Part shown: one piece after another, positions 1 to 7,724 of the stretch
Numbering within the stretch: the stretch's first letter is position 1
How the letters are laid out: each line of letters begins with the position of its first letter
NCBI GenBank assembly: GCA_041675505.1
Contig: JBAYTR010000006.1
Coordinates: 157,005 to 221,004, forward strand
Length of the DNA: 64,000 nucleotides
Source of the DNA: JAGPCK01 sp041675505
GTDB taxonomy: Bacteria > Bacteroidota > Bacteroidia > UKL13-3
Direction: 5' to 3'
Notes under the pieces: generated by a model
What the model was told of the DNA's origin: nothing
The model's input: the letters and a program-made list of their open reading frames with translations, nothing else
The model's database searches: none
Program-made: the position numbers and the translations under genes

Positions 1-1
1 A

Positions 2-367
2 TTGCTGCTAAAAGAAGGGTTTAAAGATGTTTTTCAGTTACATGGCGGTATTGTAAAGTATGCCAAAGAAACCGGTGGTAAAGACTTTGACGGAGTATGT
101 TATGTATTCGACAACCGGGTAACTGTTCCCGTAAACCAGATTAATCCCGAGATTATATCAAAATGCCACGTGTGCAATAAGCCTACACCGCGTATGGTTA
201 ACTGCGCTAACCCGGAGTGCAATGAGCATTTACCGATATGTGAAGAATGCGGCTGGGAACTGGAAGGTGCCTGTTCACCCCAATGTAAAGAACATCCAAG
301 AAAACGCGTATACGATGGTACCGGTTACTACATCAAAAACACCGACCCCGGACATCTTATCGTATAA
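2..367 (+). CDS. trhO: tRNA uridine(34) hydroxylase, C-terminal part (TrhO/YceA, UPF0176 family)
   Basis: Only the last 121 or so residues are in the window; the gene begins upstream, so the apparent start here is not real. The family is a rhodanese-like enzyme that makes 5-hydroxyuridine at the wobble position of tRNA. The visible part carries the end of the rhodanese fold (FDNRVTVPVN) and the cysteine-rich tail of the long UPF0176 form: CHVCNKPTPRMVNCANPEC, then CEECG and CSPQC, which look like zinc ligands. The catalytic rhodanese cysteine lies outside or near the cut edge, so activity cannot be judged. The following gene is on the other strand and convergent. Confidence 0.85.
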   Translation: MLLKEGFKDVFQLHGGIVKYAKETGGKDFDGVCYVFDNRVTVPVNQINPEIISKCHVCNKPTPRMVNCANPECNEHLPICEECGWELEGACSPQCKEHPRKRVYDGTGYYIKNTDPGHLIV

Positions 368-456
368 TTTCTTAATCAATTAAGACTCTCTTCAATTACA
401 ATCAGTGCAATCTGTGGCATCATCCTTTCATTAATTGTGGGTTAGTCAGTTCACTC

Positions 457-1230
457 CTACTCAAATCTCAAATGCTTTACAGATTCCCCTGAGTCGCGCA
501 ATTCTATCAAGGAATCAATACCAATTTCGAGGTGTTTTATCACAAATTTTTCCGTTACCGCTTTATCGCTTTTAGATGTTTTCACTCCTTCTGGAATCAT
601 GGGGTTATCACTTACCAGCAACAAGGCTCCTTTGGGAATTTTATTCACGAAGCCCACAATAAAAATAGTAGCGGTTTCCATGTCAATGCCCATCGCTTTG
701 GTTTTTTGCAGGTACTTCTTAAACTCTTCATCATGCTCCCACACCCTGCGGTTAGTGGTGTACACCGTGCCGGTCCAGTAATCAAGTTTGTGTTTCACAA
801 TCATAGCTGAAACTGCTTTTTGCAAACGAAAAGAAGGCAATGCCGGAATCTCAGGCATAATGTAATCATTGCTCGTACCGTCACCACGAATGGCAGCTAT
901 GGGTAATATTAAATCACCCAGTTTGGTTTTCTTTTTTAATCCCCCGCACTTACCCAAAAACAAAACTGCTTTAGGTGCAACAGCTGAAAGCAAATCCATA
1001 CAAGTGGCAGCATTAGCACTTCCCATTCCAAAGTTGATAATGGTAATGCCATTGGCCGTAGCCGTTTGCATGGGTTTATCCATCCCTTCAACAGGTACTT
1101 TAAACTTGGTTGCAAACAGTTCAACGTAATGTATAAAGTTAGTGAGCAAAATATATTTGCCGAATCCGTTCAGCGGGCGTCCGGTGTAACGGGGCAGCCA
1201 GTCTTTTACAATTTCTTCTTTTGTCTTCAT
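457..1230 (-). CDS. amn: AMP nucleosidase
   Basis: 257 residues, the usual length for the short Bacteroidota form of AMP nucleosidase (AMP + H2O to adenine + ribose 5-phosphate). It has the phosphorylase/nucleosidase fold: a glycine-rich phosphate-site segment LGKCGGLKKKTKLGDLILP in the middle, the ribose-binding motif GIDMETATIF, and SDNPM near the end. It is cytoplasmic and would act in purine salvage. It is transcribed divergently from a second nucleoside phosphorylase-fold gene starting at 1278, leaving only 47 bases between the starts, so the two salvage enzymes probably share a regulatory region. A nucleoside phosphorylase of other specificity is the alternative. Confidence 0.85.
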   Translation of the reverse strand: MKTKEEIVKDWLPRYTGRPLNGFGKYILLTNFIHYVELFATKFKVPVEGMDKPMQTATANGITIINFGMGSANAATCMDLLSAVAPKAVLFLGKCGGLKKKTKLGDLILPIAAIRGDGTSNDYIMPEIPALPSFRLQKAVSAMIVKHKLDYWTGTVYTTNRRVWEHDEEFKKYLQKTKAMGIDMETATIFIVGFVNKIPKGALLLVSDNPMIPEGVKTSKSDKAVTEKFVIKHLEIGIDSLIELRDSGESVKHLRFE

Positions 1231-1265
1231 GAGTTAAATATACAATTTACTTTACAAATCACCGC

Positions 1266-1273
1266 TATATTTG
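1266..1273 (+). promoter_or_regulatory. Bacteroidota -7 box (TATATTTG) for the nucleoside phosphorylase
   Basis: TATATTTG is a perfect match to the Bacteroidota -7 consensus TAnnTTTG. It ends four bases before the ATG at 1278, so transcription should begin at or next to the start codon and give a leaderless or nearly leaderless mRNA. The -33 region is weak (TTT/TTA around 1245-1250). Confidence 0.6.
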
Positions 1274-1277
1274 TGCT

Positions 1278-2156
1278 ATGGCAACAACAAAAATAGGCAA
1301 CAGCGAACTCATTCTTAATCCTGACGGTTCTGTTTATCACTTGCATTTACTTCCCGAAGACGTAGCTGAAACCATATTGCTGGTGGGTGACCCCGACCGC
1401 GTAAAAAAAGTATCAAAACATTTCGACCGCATCGAAATCAAAAAACAAAAGCGAGAATTTATTACCCATACAGGTTACATAGGCAAAAAAAGACTAAGCG
1501 TTTTATCCACCGGTATTGGTACCGATAACATTGATATTGTGCTCAACGAATTGGATGCTTTGGTTAACGTGAACCTGAAGAGCAGAACAATCAATGCTAA
1601 AAAAAAATCACTGCGACTGGTGCGCTTGGGTACTTCGGGGGCTTTGCAAAAAGACATAGCGGTAGATAGTTATGTAGTCTCCTCACACGGATTGGGCTTA
1701 GATGGTTTGCTCAACTACTACCAGCTTAAATACACTAAAAGTGAGCAGGACTTACTTGATGCGTTTAATACCTATTTTCATGATGCCCATTTATTTCCGA
1801 AAACCTACATGGCCAAAGGAAATGCAGCACTGATAAAACTATTGGGGGCACAACACACCACCGGCATCACAGCAACCTGCTCCGGCTTTTACGGACCACA
1901 AGGCCGCACCGTGAGAGCTAAATTACATCAACCCGATTTAATTGAAACACTTGCTGCATTTACACATAAAAAAGAACGCATTACCAACTTTGAAATGGAA
2001 ACCTCGGCCATTTACGGATTAGCTGCAGTACTGGGGCATGAAGCCTGCTCAGTAAATGCCATTATTGCCAACCGCCCCAATAAACAATTCAGCACACAAC
2101 CCGATAAAGCAGTGGAACGGATGATTAAAGAAGTGCTGGAGAAGTTGAGTAATTAG
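1278..2156 (+). CDS. nucleoside phosphorylase (uridine phosphorylase-like)
   Basis: 292 residues of the PNP/UDP phosphorylase superfamily, which splits nucleosides with phosphate into base and ribose 1-phosphate. Visible motifs are ELILNPDGSVYHL at the N terminus, the phosphate-binding LLVGDPDR near residue 36, a TGIGTDNIDIVLNELDAL stretch, and FEMETSAIYGLAA for ribose binding. The product belongs to the longer Bacteroidota uridine-phosphorylase-like group; exact base specificity cannot be read from sequence. The ATG start is supported by conserved N-terminal residues right after it, although the -7 box lies only four bases upstream. The last 70 or so coding bases are duplicated at 4243-4330. 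Confidence 0.8.
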   Translation: MATTKIGNSELILNPDGSVYHLHLLPEDVAETILLVGDPDRVKKVSKHFDRIEIKKQKREFITHTGYIGKKRLSVLSTGIGTDNIDIVLNELDALVNVNLKSRTINAKKKSLRLVRLGTSGALQKDIAVDSYVVSSHGLGLDGLLNYYQLKYTKSEQDLLDAFNTYFHDAHLFPKTYMAKGNAALIKLLGAQHTTGITATCSGFYGPQGRTVRAKLHQPDLIETLAAFTHKKERITNFEMETSAIYGLAAVLGHEACSVNAIIANRPNKQFSTQPDKAVERMIKEVLEKLSN

Positions 2157-2174
2157 TATCTATAGTTTATCCGG
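2087..2174. repeat. 88-bp direct repeat, copy 1 (3' end of nucleoside phosphorylase gene)
   Basis: Identical to 4243-4330 except for one base (A at 2111, G at 4267). It covers the last 23 codons and stop of the phosphorylase gene and the start of its 3' flank. The duplicate lies next to the second lipoprotein gene, showing that a block with the phosphorylase tail was copied or imported there. Confidence 0.95.
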
Positions 2175-2191
2175 GGTAAGTTAGCATGTAT

Positions 2192-2210
2192 CCGGAGTTG
2201 CAAACTCCGG
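2192..2210. terminator. terminator-like hairpin, copy 1
   Basis: Perfect 8-bp stem CCGGAGTT / AACTCCGG with a 3-base loop, between the convergent phosphorylase and lipoprotein genes. Its twin lies at 4327-4345. No long T-run follows, so factor-independent termination may be weak. Confidence 0.5.
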
Positions 2211-2233
2211 ATAGCAAAGTAAAAAATTAGTAT

Positions 2234-2773
2234 TTAATAAAATAAATCGAAACGACCATGATCTACATTTACCCGGCTTTTACCCTCTCTATCATACAAT
2301 GAGAAACTAAATTCACCTGAGATAACGTGTTTTACGCTGTCTAAGCGATGCATTGTAATGTAGCATATATTATTTACGTTAGAACCATAATGCGCTGAGT
2401 ATATAAGACCTCCATGCCACATAGTAAACTGATTTTCACCAAAAATTGGCTTGATTGCATAAAAACCTCTTGAATGTATTTCTTCTGTTCTGATTGTTAT
2501 CGTCTGCTTGAGGGTTCCTGGCCCCCAGCCACCATCCGGCTCATAGATGCTGTAAATAATATTCAATTTCCCATTATAATAAGTTCCATCAATACTATGC
2601 CCACCTTTCTCATAAACGGGCCATGCACGGCCATTAATAAGGCAGCCAAACGTATTGGCACCATAAGTGGTTACAGGGGGCAGCATTTCCAATTCTGTTC
2701 TTTCTTTTTTGCATTGTATGCCAAGGCAACTAAGTGCAGCAAACAGAAGTAAGAGGGGGTATTTGTTTTTCAT
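2234..2773 (-). CDS. lipoprotein, DUF6252-like family, paralog 1
   Basis: 179 residues starting at MKNKYPLLLLF; an ATG two codons upstream is possible, but alignment with the paralog at 4363 favours this start. The signal peptide ends in a lipobox (LGIQC), so an outer-membrane or periplasmic lipoprotein is expected. The mature part begins with TFGCLINGRAW, resembling the TFGCLVNG-type opening of DUF6252 lipoproteins common in Bacteroidota; it ends VDHGRFDLFY. Function of the family is unknown. Same strand and spacing as its paralog (about 35% protein identity by eye), with the T9SS gene between them. 5' flanks of both are also alike. Confidence 0.7.
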   Translation of the reverse strand: MKNKYPLLLLFAALSCLGIQCKKERTELEMLPPVTTYGANTFGCLINGRAWPVYEKGGHSIDGTYYNGKLNIIYSIYEPDGGWGPGTLKQTITIRTEEIHSRGFYAIKPIFGENQFTMWHGGLIYSAHYGSNVNNICYITMHRLDSVKHVISGEFSFSLYDREGKSRVNVDHGRFDLFY

Positions 2774-2823
2774 AAGCATTAGTTTGGTTTATCCGAGGTT
2801 TTTAGCTGTATACAAAAGCAAGT

Positions 2824-4179
2824 TTACCGTTTCAGTATTTTTGTCTGTTTTGTACTTCCGTCATTGTACCTTATTTGTAATAGATAAACCCCGGGCGAAA
2901 GATCTCCGGTATTTATTTCAATAGTCTGGTCTAAGTTCTCAAATACATTTATTACCCTTCCGCTCATATCACAAATGCTTATGTATTTCACGTTACTTTG
3001 AGCAACATGAAGCAACCTGTCAAATGGATTTGGGTAAATTACCGATACATCAGGTTGCACATTATGTACGTTTACATTTGCATAAGTAAGCTGCCACGGA
3101 TAGTTTAGGGGCAAATTGCTACTGAATCCGTTTTGGGTTTTCATAATTAATTGATTAGCTCCTGCCACACAACCTGTTTGTTCATTCAGAAAAAAAACTG
3201 AATGCAAAGGGATACCGAAGGTATCCAAAGAAGTCCAGCTTTGTCCCGCATCTGTTGTTCTTGCCATCATAAACACAGGTCGTCCGCCTCCACCGGTAAA
3301 AAACGTATATATTCCTCCCACAGCAAAACCAACCGAATCTGAAACAAATTGTATGGAGTTTACATTTGAAAAAGTACTAACCTCAGTCGCAGTCCAGTTC
3401 ACTCCACCATCAGTTGTTTTGAAAATGAATTTACCTGCCCCTGCAAAGCCTGTAAGATCATTCACAAACCAAAGACCGGGGGCCTCTCCCAGCATGGGTA
3501 AATCATGCTTAGTCCAGGTTTGTCCTCCATTTGATGTTTTCAGTAAAACGTTAAAAAAAGTAGCCCCTTGCCCCTGATTTCGTACTAAAGCCAAAGCAAC
3601 TCCATGAGTGTTGTCCCTAAAATGCATGCCCGATACCTGACCGTATTTGTAGCCGCTTTGCACCAGATTCCATACGGTATCCCATGTTTGCCCACGATTA
3701 CCGGTGCGGTAGATACCGTTGTATCCGCAAGCAATACCAGTATCTTCATGCAAAAAACGAATTTTAAACAGTTGCTTGTTTAGCGTGCAAACAGAATCCC
3801 AGTTTAGACCAGCATCTGTAGAACGGATAATAATACTAGTGCCGAACGAACTATTAATATCACCTGTGGCATAAATTAGTGTATCGTTGGTGAAATCAAA
3901 ATCTCTGAAAATGATATTCCAAGGAAGAAGATGATTGATTGATGTCCACGTTTCCCCAGTATCTGTACTGCGGTAAATGCCCGACTGATTCATCACTAAG
4001 CCAAGTCGCTCATTTCTGAATTTGATAGCATTTCCACTATATCCCAATTGAAGATAACCGGAGTTCGAAATATGCTTTATTTCCCATTGAGCCTGCACTA
4101 TCTCAGACATCATTAACCCTAGGATGGTAAACAAAACAATATACGTTTTACTAAAGCGTAACAAAAAAGCAGTCAACAT
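2824..4179 (-). CDS. T9SS-sorted secreted protein with BNR/Ycf48-like beta-propeller repeats
   Basis: 451 residues. An N-terminal hydrophobic segment (residues about 8-28, ending near QAQ) is a signal peptide. The body is a set of repeats of the type TTDGGVNWT, STDTGETWT, RTGNRGQTWD and TSNGGQTWT, the Asp-box/Ycf48-like signature of a beta-propeller. The last 80 or so residues are a type A T9SS sorting domain (VSVIYPNPFDRLLHVAQ, then ISICDMSGRVINVF and GVYLLQIRYNDG, ending KILKR). It is therefore exported across the outer membrane and anchored at or released from the surface. The substrate is unknown. It lies between two paralogous lipoprotein genes on the same strand. Confidence 0.85.
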   Translation of the reverse strand: MLTAFLLRFSKTYIVLFTILGLMMSEIVQAQWEIKHISNSGYLQLGYSGNAIKFRNERLGLVMNQSGIYRSTDTGETWTSINHLLPWNIIFRDFDFTNDTLIYATGDINSSFGTSIIIRSTDAGLNWDSVCTLNKQLFKIRFLHEDTGIACGYNGIYRTGNRGQTWDTVWNLVQSGYKYGQVSGMHFRDNTHGVALALVRNQGQGATFFNVLLKTSNGGQTWTKHDLPMLGEAPGLWFVNDLTGFAGAGKFIFKTTDGGVNWTATEVSTFSNVNSIQFVSDSVGFAVGGIYTFFTGGGGRPVFMMARTTDAGQSWTSLDTFGIPLHSVFFLNEQTGCVAGANQLIMKTQNGFSSNLPLNYPWQLTYANVNVHNVQPDVSVIYPNPFDRLLHVAQSNVKYISICDMSGRVINVFENLDQTIEINTGDLSPGVYLLQIRYNDGSTKQTKILKR

Positions 4180-4242
4180 GAAATAGCTAAGTTTTTATCG
4201 AAGATAAATGATATTGGCTTTATTTCAAGTAAAAAGAGCTGT

Positions 4243-4330
4243 ATTCAGCACACAACCCGATAAAGCGGTGGAACGGATGATTAAAGAAGTGCTGGAGAAG
4301 TTGAGTAATTAGTATCTATAGTTTATCCGG
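4243..4330. repeat. 88-bp direct repeat, copy 2 (orphan 3' end of nucleoside phosphorylase gene)
   Basis: 87 of 88 bases match 2087-2174. Here the fragment has no gene body in front of it; it lies between the T9SS gene's upstream region and the second lipoprotein gene. It includes the phosphorylase stop codon. Confidence 0.95.
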
Positions 4331-4345
4331 AGTTACAAACTCCGG
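4327..4345. terminator. terminator-like hairpin, copy 2
   Basis: Same 8-bp stem CCGGAGTT / AACTCCGG as at 2192-2210 with a changed loop base (ACA instead of GCA). It follows the orphan phosphorylase fragment directly because 21 bases present in copy 1 are missing here. Confidence 0.5.
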
Positions 4346-4362
4346 ATAGCAAAGGGTGTTGG

Positions 4363-4905
4363 TTATTGGTATTGGTAATCGAAACGGCCGTGCTCAACAG
4401 ATACTTCTTTATTGCCTGAGTCATTTTTTAATTTGAAGCTAAATGTCCCGGAAACAATATTATTAGCAGTATCAAAACGTGAAATATTTATCTTAGCATA
4501 ATTATTTATATTGAATTGGTTATTAGAAGAGTAATTCTCATCTTCATAATGAACCTGAACAAATTCTTCACTTGGATTTGTGAGCCCTATCATAAATAAG
4601 CCTTCGGTTTTTATTTTTTTTGACATAATTGAGATAAAGGTATTTATGTTGAACTGAGAAAAATTTGTAGAATAACTTAAATAAAATTTGTTAAAATAGT
4701 AATCACATTGTTTCTCATGATACCCCTCACTACTTTGCGGAAAGGCCTTTCCATTTATCAAACACCCAAAAGTATTTCGGCCTTTGGTGGTAGCAGGAGG
4801 TAACTTGGCTAATTCTTCTGTTTTATCGGGTTCTTCTTCTTTGCATTGAACGCCCATGCAGCAAAAGGCGGCAAACAAAAGCAGTAAGTAGTAATTATTT
4901 TTCAC
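4363..4905 (-). CDS. lipoprotein, DUF6252-like family, paralog 2
   Basis: 180 residues if started at the GTG at 4905 (VKNNYYLLLLF), which aligns with the ATG of paralog 1; an in-frame ATG at 4977 would add 24 residues in front of the signal peptide and is less likely. The signal peptide ends in a lipobox (MGVQC). The mature domain starts TFGCLINGKAF and ends VEHGRFDYQYQ, as in paralog 1, but the middle is largely different. Family function is unknown. The strong divergence of the protein contrasts with the near-identical 88-bp flank just downstream. Confidence 0.7.
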   Translation of the reverse strand: MKNNYYLLLLFAAFCCMGVQCKEEEPDKTEELAKLPPATTKGRNTFGCLINGKAFPQSSEGYHEKQCDYYFNKFYLSYSTNFSQFNINTFISIMSKKIKTEGLFMIGLTNPSEEFVQVHYEDENYSSNNQFNINNYAKINISRFDTANNIVSGTFSFKLKNDSGNKEVSVEHGRFDYQYQ

Positions 4906-4976
4906 AAGCAGTGTTTTAGTTATTCGAAAATAAAGTAAAATATGAATATTAAGTGGTTCAGTCTTCATTAAAAGCA

Positions 4977-5008
4977 AGAAAGGTCGGATACAACTACCCG
5001 ACCTTTCT
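4977..5008 (-). terminator. Rho-independent-like terminator of the OmpA lipoprotein gene
   Basis: Perfect 11-bp stem AGAAAGGTCGG / CCGACCTTTCT around a 10-base loop, 24 bases past the stop of the OmpA gene. On the minus strand it is followed by TTGCTTTT. Confidence 0.75.
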
Positions 5009-5031
5009 GCTATATCTGTTCCTTCTTTTAC

Positions 5032-5961
5032 TTATTTGCTATCCAATAGCTGTAGTAACTCGTCTAATTTTGGTGTGAGAATAATCTCTGTTCTTCTGTT
5101 TTTTCTGCGGGCATCTGCATTTTTAGCGGCATCAATCGGGTAAAACTCTCCGCGTCCTGCGGCTACAAAACGTTTGGCATCTACTTTACCATCAACAGTG
5201 AGCAACTTTACAATACTGGTAGCGCGCAGTACACTCAAATCCCAATTGTCTTTAATGGTGGAGCCGGTCATAGGTACATCATCCGTATGACCCTCTACAA
5301 GTACGTTTACGTCTTTCTCTTTGTTCAGTGCCTCGGCCAACTTTAACAAGGCTTCTTTTCCGCGAGCATCCACATCTGTTTTGCCTGATTTAAACAGCAA
5401 CTGTTCTTCCAACGATACGTATACTTTTCCGTTTTTGATTTCTACGGTAAGTCCCTTGTCTCTGAAGCCCAAAAGTGCATTGCTGATATTTGCTTTTAAT
5501 GCCCGTACGGCTGAATCTTTGGAGTTAAGTACTTGCTGCAATTCAGTAATTTTAGCCTGAGACATTTTGAGTTTGTCTTCCTGCGCATCAATGTCACGTT
5601 GTTTTTGCGACAAACGTGCATCCAGTTCTTTTAAGCTGGTGAGCATTTTTTTCTGCTCGGCCTCGCTCATTTTGCTGTAGTCTTTAAACTTGCTGTCCAA
5701 CTCTTTCAATGATTGATTGGTGTTGTTGAGTTGTGTAGCCAATTCTGTTGAATCAACCGTTAGAGACTGCACCCTGCCATTAAGTTGCGTGTTGCTGTTT
5801 TTCAACTGTTCATTGTCAGCAGTTGTTTTGTCCAGCTTCTCGCGGCAATCGGCATTGCTTTTTTCGAGCTCTTTTTTAGTAAAATCGAGAGCATCGTATT
5901 TTTTCTGTGATACGCATCCGGTAATGAACATACCGGCTACTAACCAATATTGAATTTTCAT
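5032..5961 (-). CDS. OmpA-family peptidoglycan-binding lipoprotein with coiled coil
   Basis: About 309 residues from the ATG at 5961 (MKIQYWLVAGMFITGC), where the lipobox FITGC directly follows a short signal sequence; an ATG 10 codons upstream is possible. Residues about 20-170 are a heptad-rich coiled coil full of Lys, Glu, Asn and Gln. The C-terminal 120 residues are an OmpA domain with the peptidoglycan-binding signature VNVLVEGHTDDVP and the NWDLSVLRA and RKNRRTEI motifs. It should tether the outer membrane to the cell wall, with the coiled coil as a spacer. A perfect hairpin terminator follows. The downstream neighbour on the same strand (lipoprotein 4363) is a separate unit. Confidence 0.85.
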   Translation of the reverse strand: MKIQYWLVAGMFITGCVSQKKYDALDFTKKELEKSNADCREKLDKTTADNEQLKNSNTQLNGRVQSLTVDSTELATQLNNTNQSLKELDSKFKDYSKMSEAEQKKMLTSLKELDARLSQKQRDIDAQEDKLKMSQAKITELQQVLNSKDSAVRALKANISNALLGFRDKGLTVEIKNGKVYVSLEEQLLFKSGKTDVDARGKEALLKLAEALNKEKDVNVLVEGHTDDVPMTGSTIKDNWDLSVLRATSIVKLLTVDGKVDAKRFVAAGRGEFYPIDAAKNADARRKNRRTEIILTPKLDELLQLLDSK

Positions 5962-6036
5962 AATTGAAATCAAAAAATTAGTGATGTGCAAAATTACCCC
6001 ACAGTGTAAGGCTGCGCGGGAGGTGTGGATAAAAAC

Positions 6037-7587
6037 CTACAGTTTTATCTCGTCTCCGCTGGCATCGAAGAAGTGGTACTCCGATAAATAGTAGGAGTTA
6101 ACGGGTTTTATTTTTATCCACTTCTTAAACTTCAAAAACCAGTTAAAACGCTTAGATTTCATGCCCTTGGTAAGGAAAGACTCAATGTAGGGGTGCACTT
6201 GCAGCGTTATGGAACGAGTGTTCAGTTCTTCATACAGGTACTGCAGGTTCTTCTCAATTTCATCAATTAAAAGTATGCTTACGGTACTTTGTCCGGTGCC
6301 GTTGCACATAGGGCAAAGCTCTGTAGTAACCACATTGGTTTCAGGGCGCACACGCTGGCGGGTAATTTGTACCACACCAAACTGGCTCATGGGTAAAATC
6401 TTGTGACGGGCCTTATCGTCCTTCATGCAATCTTTCAACTTCTCATAAACCAGCCTGCGGTTACCTGCATTTTTGAGGTCAATAAAATCAACCACTATAA
6501 TGCCGCCCATATCGCGCAGACGTAATTGCCTGGCAATAGCCTCGGCTGCTTCCAGGTTAACGGCCAGTGCATTGTTCTCCTGGTTCATGTCTGACTTGGT
6601 TTTGGCACCGCTGTTCACGTCAATAACGTGCATGGCTTCTGTGTGCTCAATAACCAGGTAAGAACCTCCGGAAAGCATAACCTCTTTGCCAAATGAAGAT
6701 TTGATTTGTTTTTCTATGCCGAAGTGTTCGAAGAAAGGTTCTTTACCGTTGTAATGTTTAATGATTTTTTCGAGGTGCGGTGCCTTATCTTTTACATACG
6801 TCTTTATCTGCTGATAAACGTAGTTATCACTTACATGAATGGCAGTGAAAGAATCATTAAGCATATCACGCAGTATGGAAATGAATCGGTCTGATTCACC
6901 CAATATTTTTTGCGGTGGTTTTGCTTTTTTAAGTTGTAGAAGTACTTTCTCCCATTTCTCTACCAGATCATAATAATCCCGCTCCACATCTTCAATACTG
7001 GCACCTTCAGCAACTGTGCGCACAATAACACCATAATTTTTCGCTCTGATGGTATTGAACAGTTGTTTGAGCCGTTGACGCTCTTCGTTGTACTTGATTT
7101 TTTTGGAAACAGAAATGGTATTGCTGAAAGGCACTAGAACCAGATATCTGCCGGCGAGTGAAATTTGGGAACTCAATCGCGGACCTTTGGTAGAAATAGG
7201 TTCTTTCACTATCTGCACCATCAGTTGCTTTTCTTTGCCCAGCACCTGTGTGATTTTTCCGGTTTTTTCGATATCCGGCTCGGAAGTAAAACGACTTAAA
7301 TCGGCATGTTTGATATTACCGGTTTGCGTTTGTTTAGTAAATTTTATCAGGGACAAAATCTGCGGACCCAGGTCGAGATAATGCAAAAAAGCATCCTTCT
7401 CGTGCCCCACGTTAATGAATGCAGCGTTTAACCCCGGCATAATTTTATTGATAACACCCAGATGAATATCACCTACCGAGAAGTTATTGGAGATATTCTC
7501 CTGATGTAACTCGGTAAGCTTCTTATCTATTGTTAGCGCAATGGTTACGCCCGATGAGTCGGAGCTAATGAATAATTCACTACTCAT
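6037..7587 (-). CDS. rng: ribonuclease G (RNase E/G family)
   Basis: 516 residues, the usual size of RNase G. An S1 RNA-binding domain occupies about residues 35-125 (VGDIHLGVINKIMPGLNAAF). The catalytic DNase I-like domain has both metal-binding aspartates: VIEHTEAMHVIDVNSG and GGIIVVDFIDLKN. The zinc link CPMCNGTG lies near residue 420. The enzyme processes rRNA and decays mRNA in the cytoplasm. It sits last in a minus-strand set HU, TPR protein, bS22-like protein, RNase G, an arrangement often seen in Bacteroidota beside mutY. There are 43 bases between it and the tiny upstream gene. Confidence 0.93.
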   Translation of the reverse strand: MSSELFISSDSSGVTIALTIDKKLTELHQENISNNFSVGDIHLGVINKIMPGLNAAFINVGHEKDAFLHYLDLGPQILSLIKFTKQTQTGNIKHADLSRFTSEPDIEKTGKITQVLGKEKQLMVQIVKEPISTKGPRLSSQISLAGRYLVLVPFSNTISVSKKIKYNEERQRLKQLFNTIRAKNYGVIVRTVAEGASIEDVERDYYDLVEKWEKVLLQLKKAKPPQKILGESDRFISILRDMLNDSFTAIHVSDNYVYQQIKTYVKDKAPHLEKIIKHYNGKEPFFEHFGIEKQIKSSFGKEVMLSGGSYLVIEHTEAMHVIDVNSGAKTKSDMNQENNALAVNLEAAEAIARQLRLRDMGGIIVVDFIDLKNAGNRRLVYEKLKDCMKDDKARHKILPMSQFGVVQITRQRVRPETNVVTTELCPMCNGTGQSTVSILLIDEIEKNLQYLYEELNTRSITLQVHPYIESFLTKGMKSKRFNWFLKFKKWIKIKPVNSYYLSEYHFFDASGDEIKL

Positions 7588-7630
7588 TACAACGACAATT
7601 GTATAAGAAGAATTAATCCTTAACTAAGGA

Positions 7631-7720
7631 TTACTTCTTCTTATGCCTGTTCTTTCTTAGCCTCTTTTTACGTTTGTGAGTGGCTATCTTATGTCTCTTT
7701 CTTTTTTTACCGCTTGGCAT
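7631..7720 (-). CDS. 29-residue bS22/AURKAIP1-COX24-like small ribosomal protein
   Basis: Reads MPSGKKRKRHKIATHKRKKR followed by LRKNRHKKK and a stop. It is extremely basic, with 18 Lys or Arg out of 29. It matches the AURKAIP1/COX24 (DUF1713) domain pattern, the bacterial counterpart of mitochondrial mS38 and mycobacterial bS22, which contact the small ribosomal subunit near the decoding centre. It starts four bases after the stop of the upstream TPR gene and ends 43 bases before rng, so it is probably in the same transcript. It is too short for most gene callers. Family assignment is from remembered pattern. Confidence 0.8.
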   Translation of the reverse strand: MPSGKKRKRHKIATHKRKKRLRKNRHKKK

Positions 7721-7724
7721 AAGT

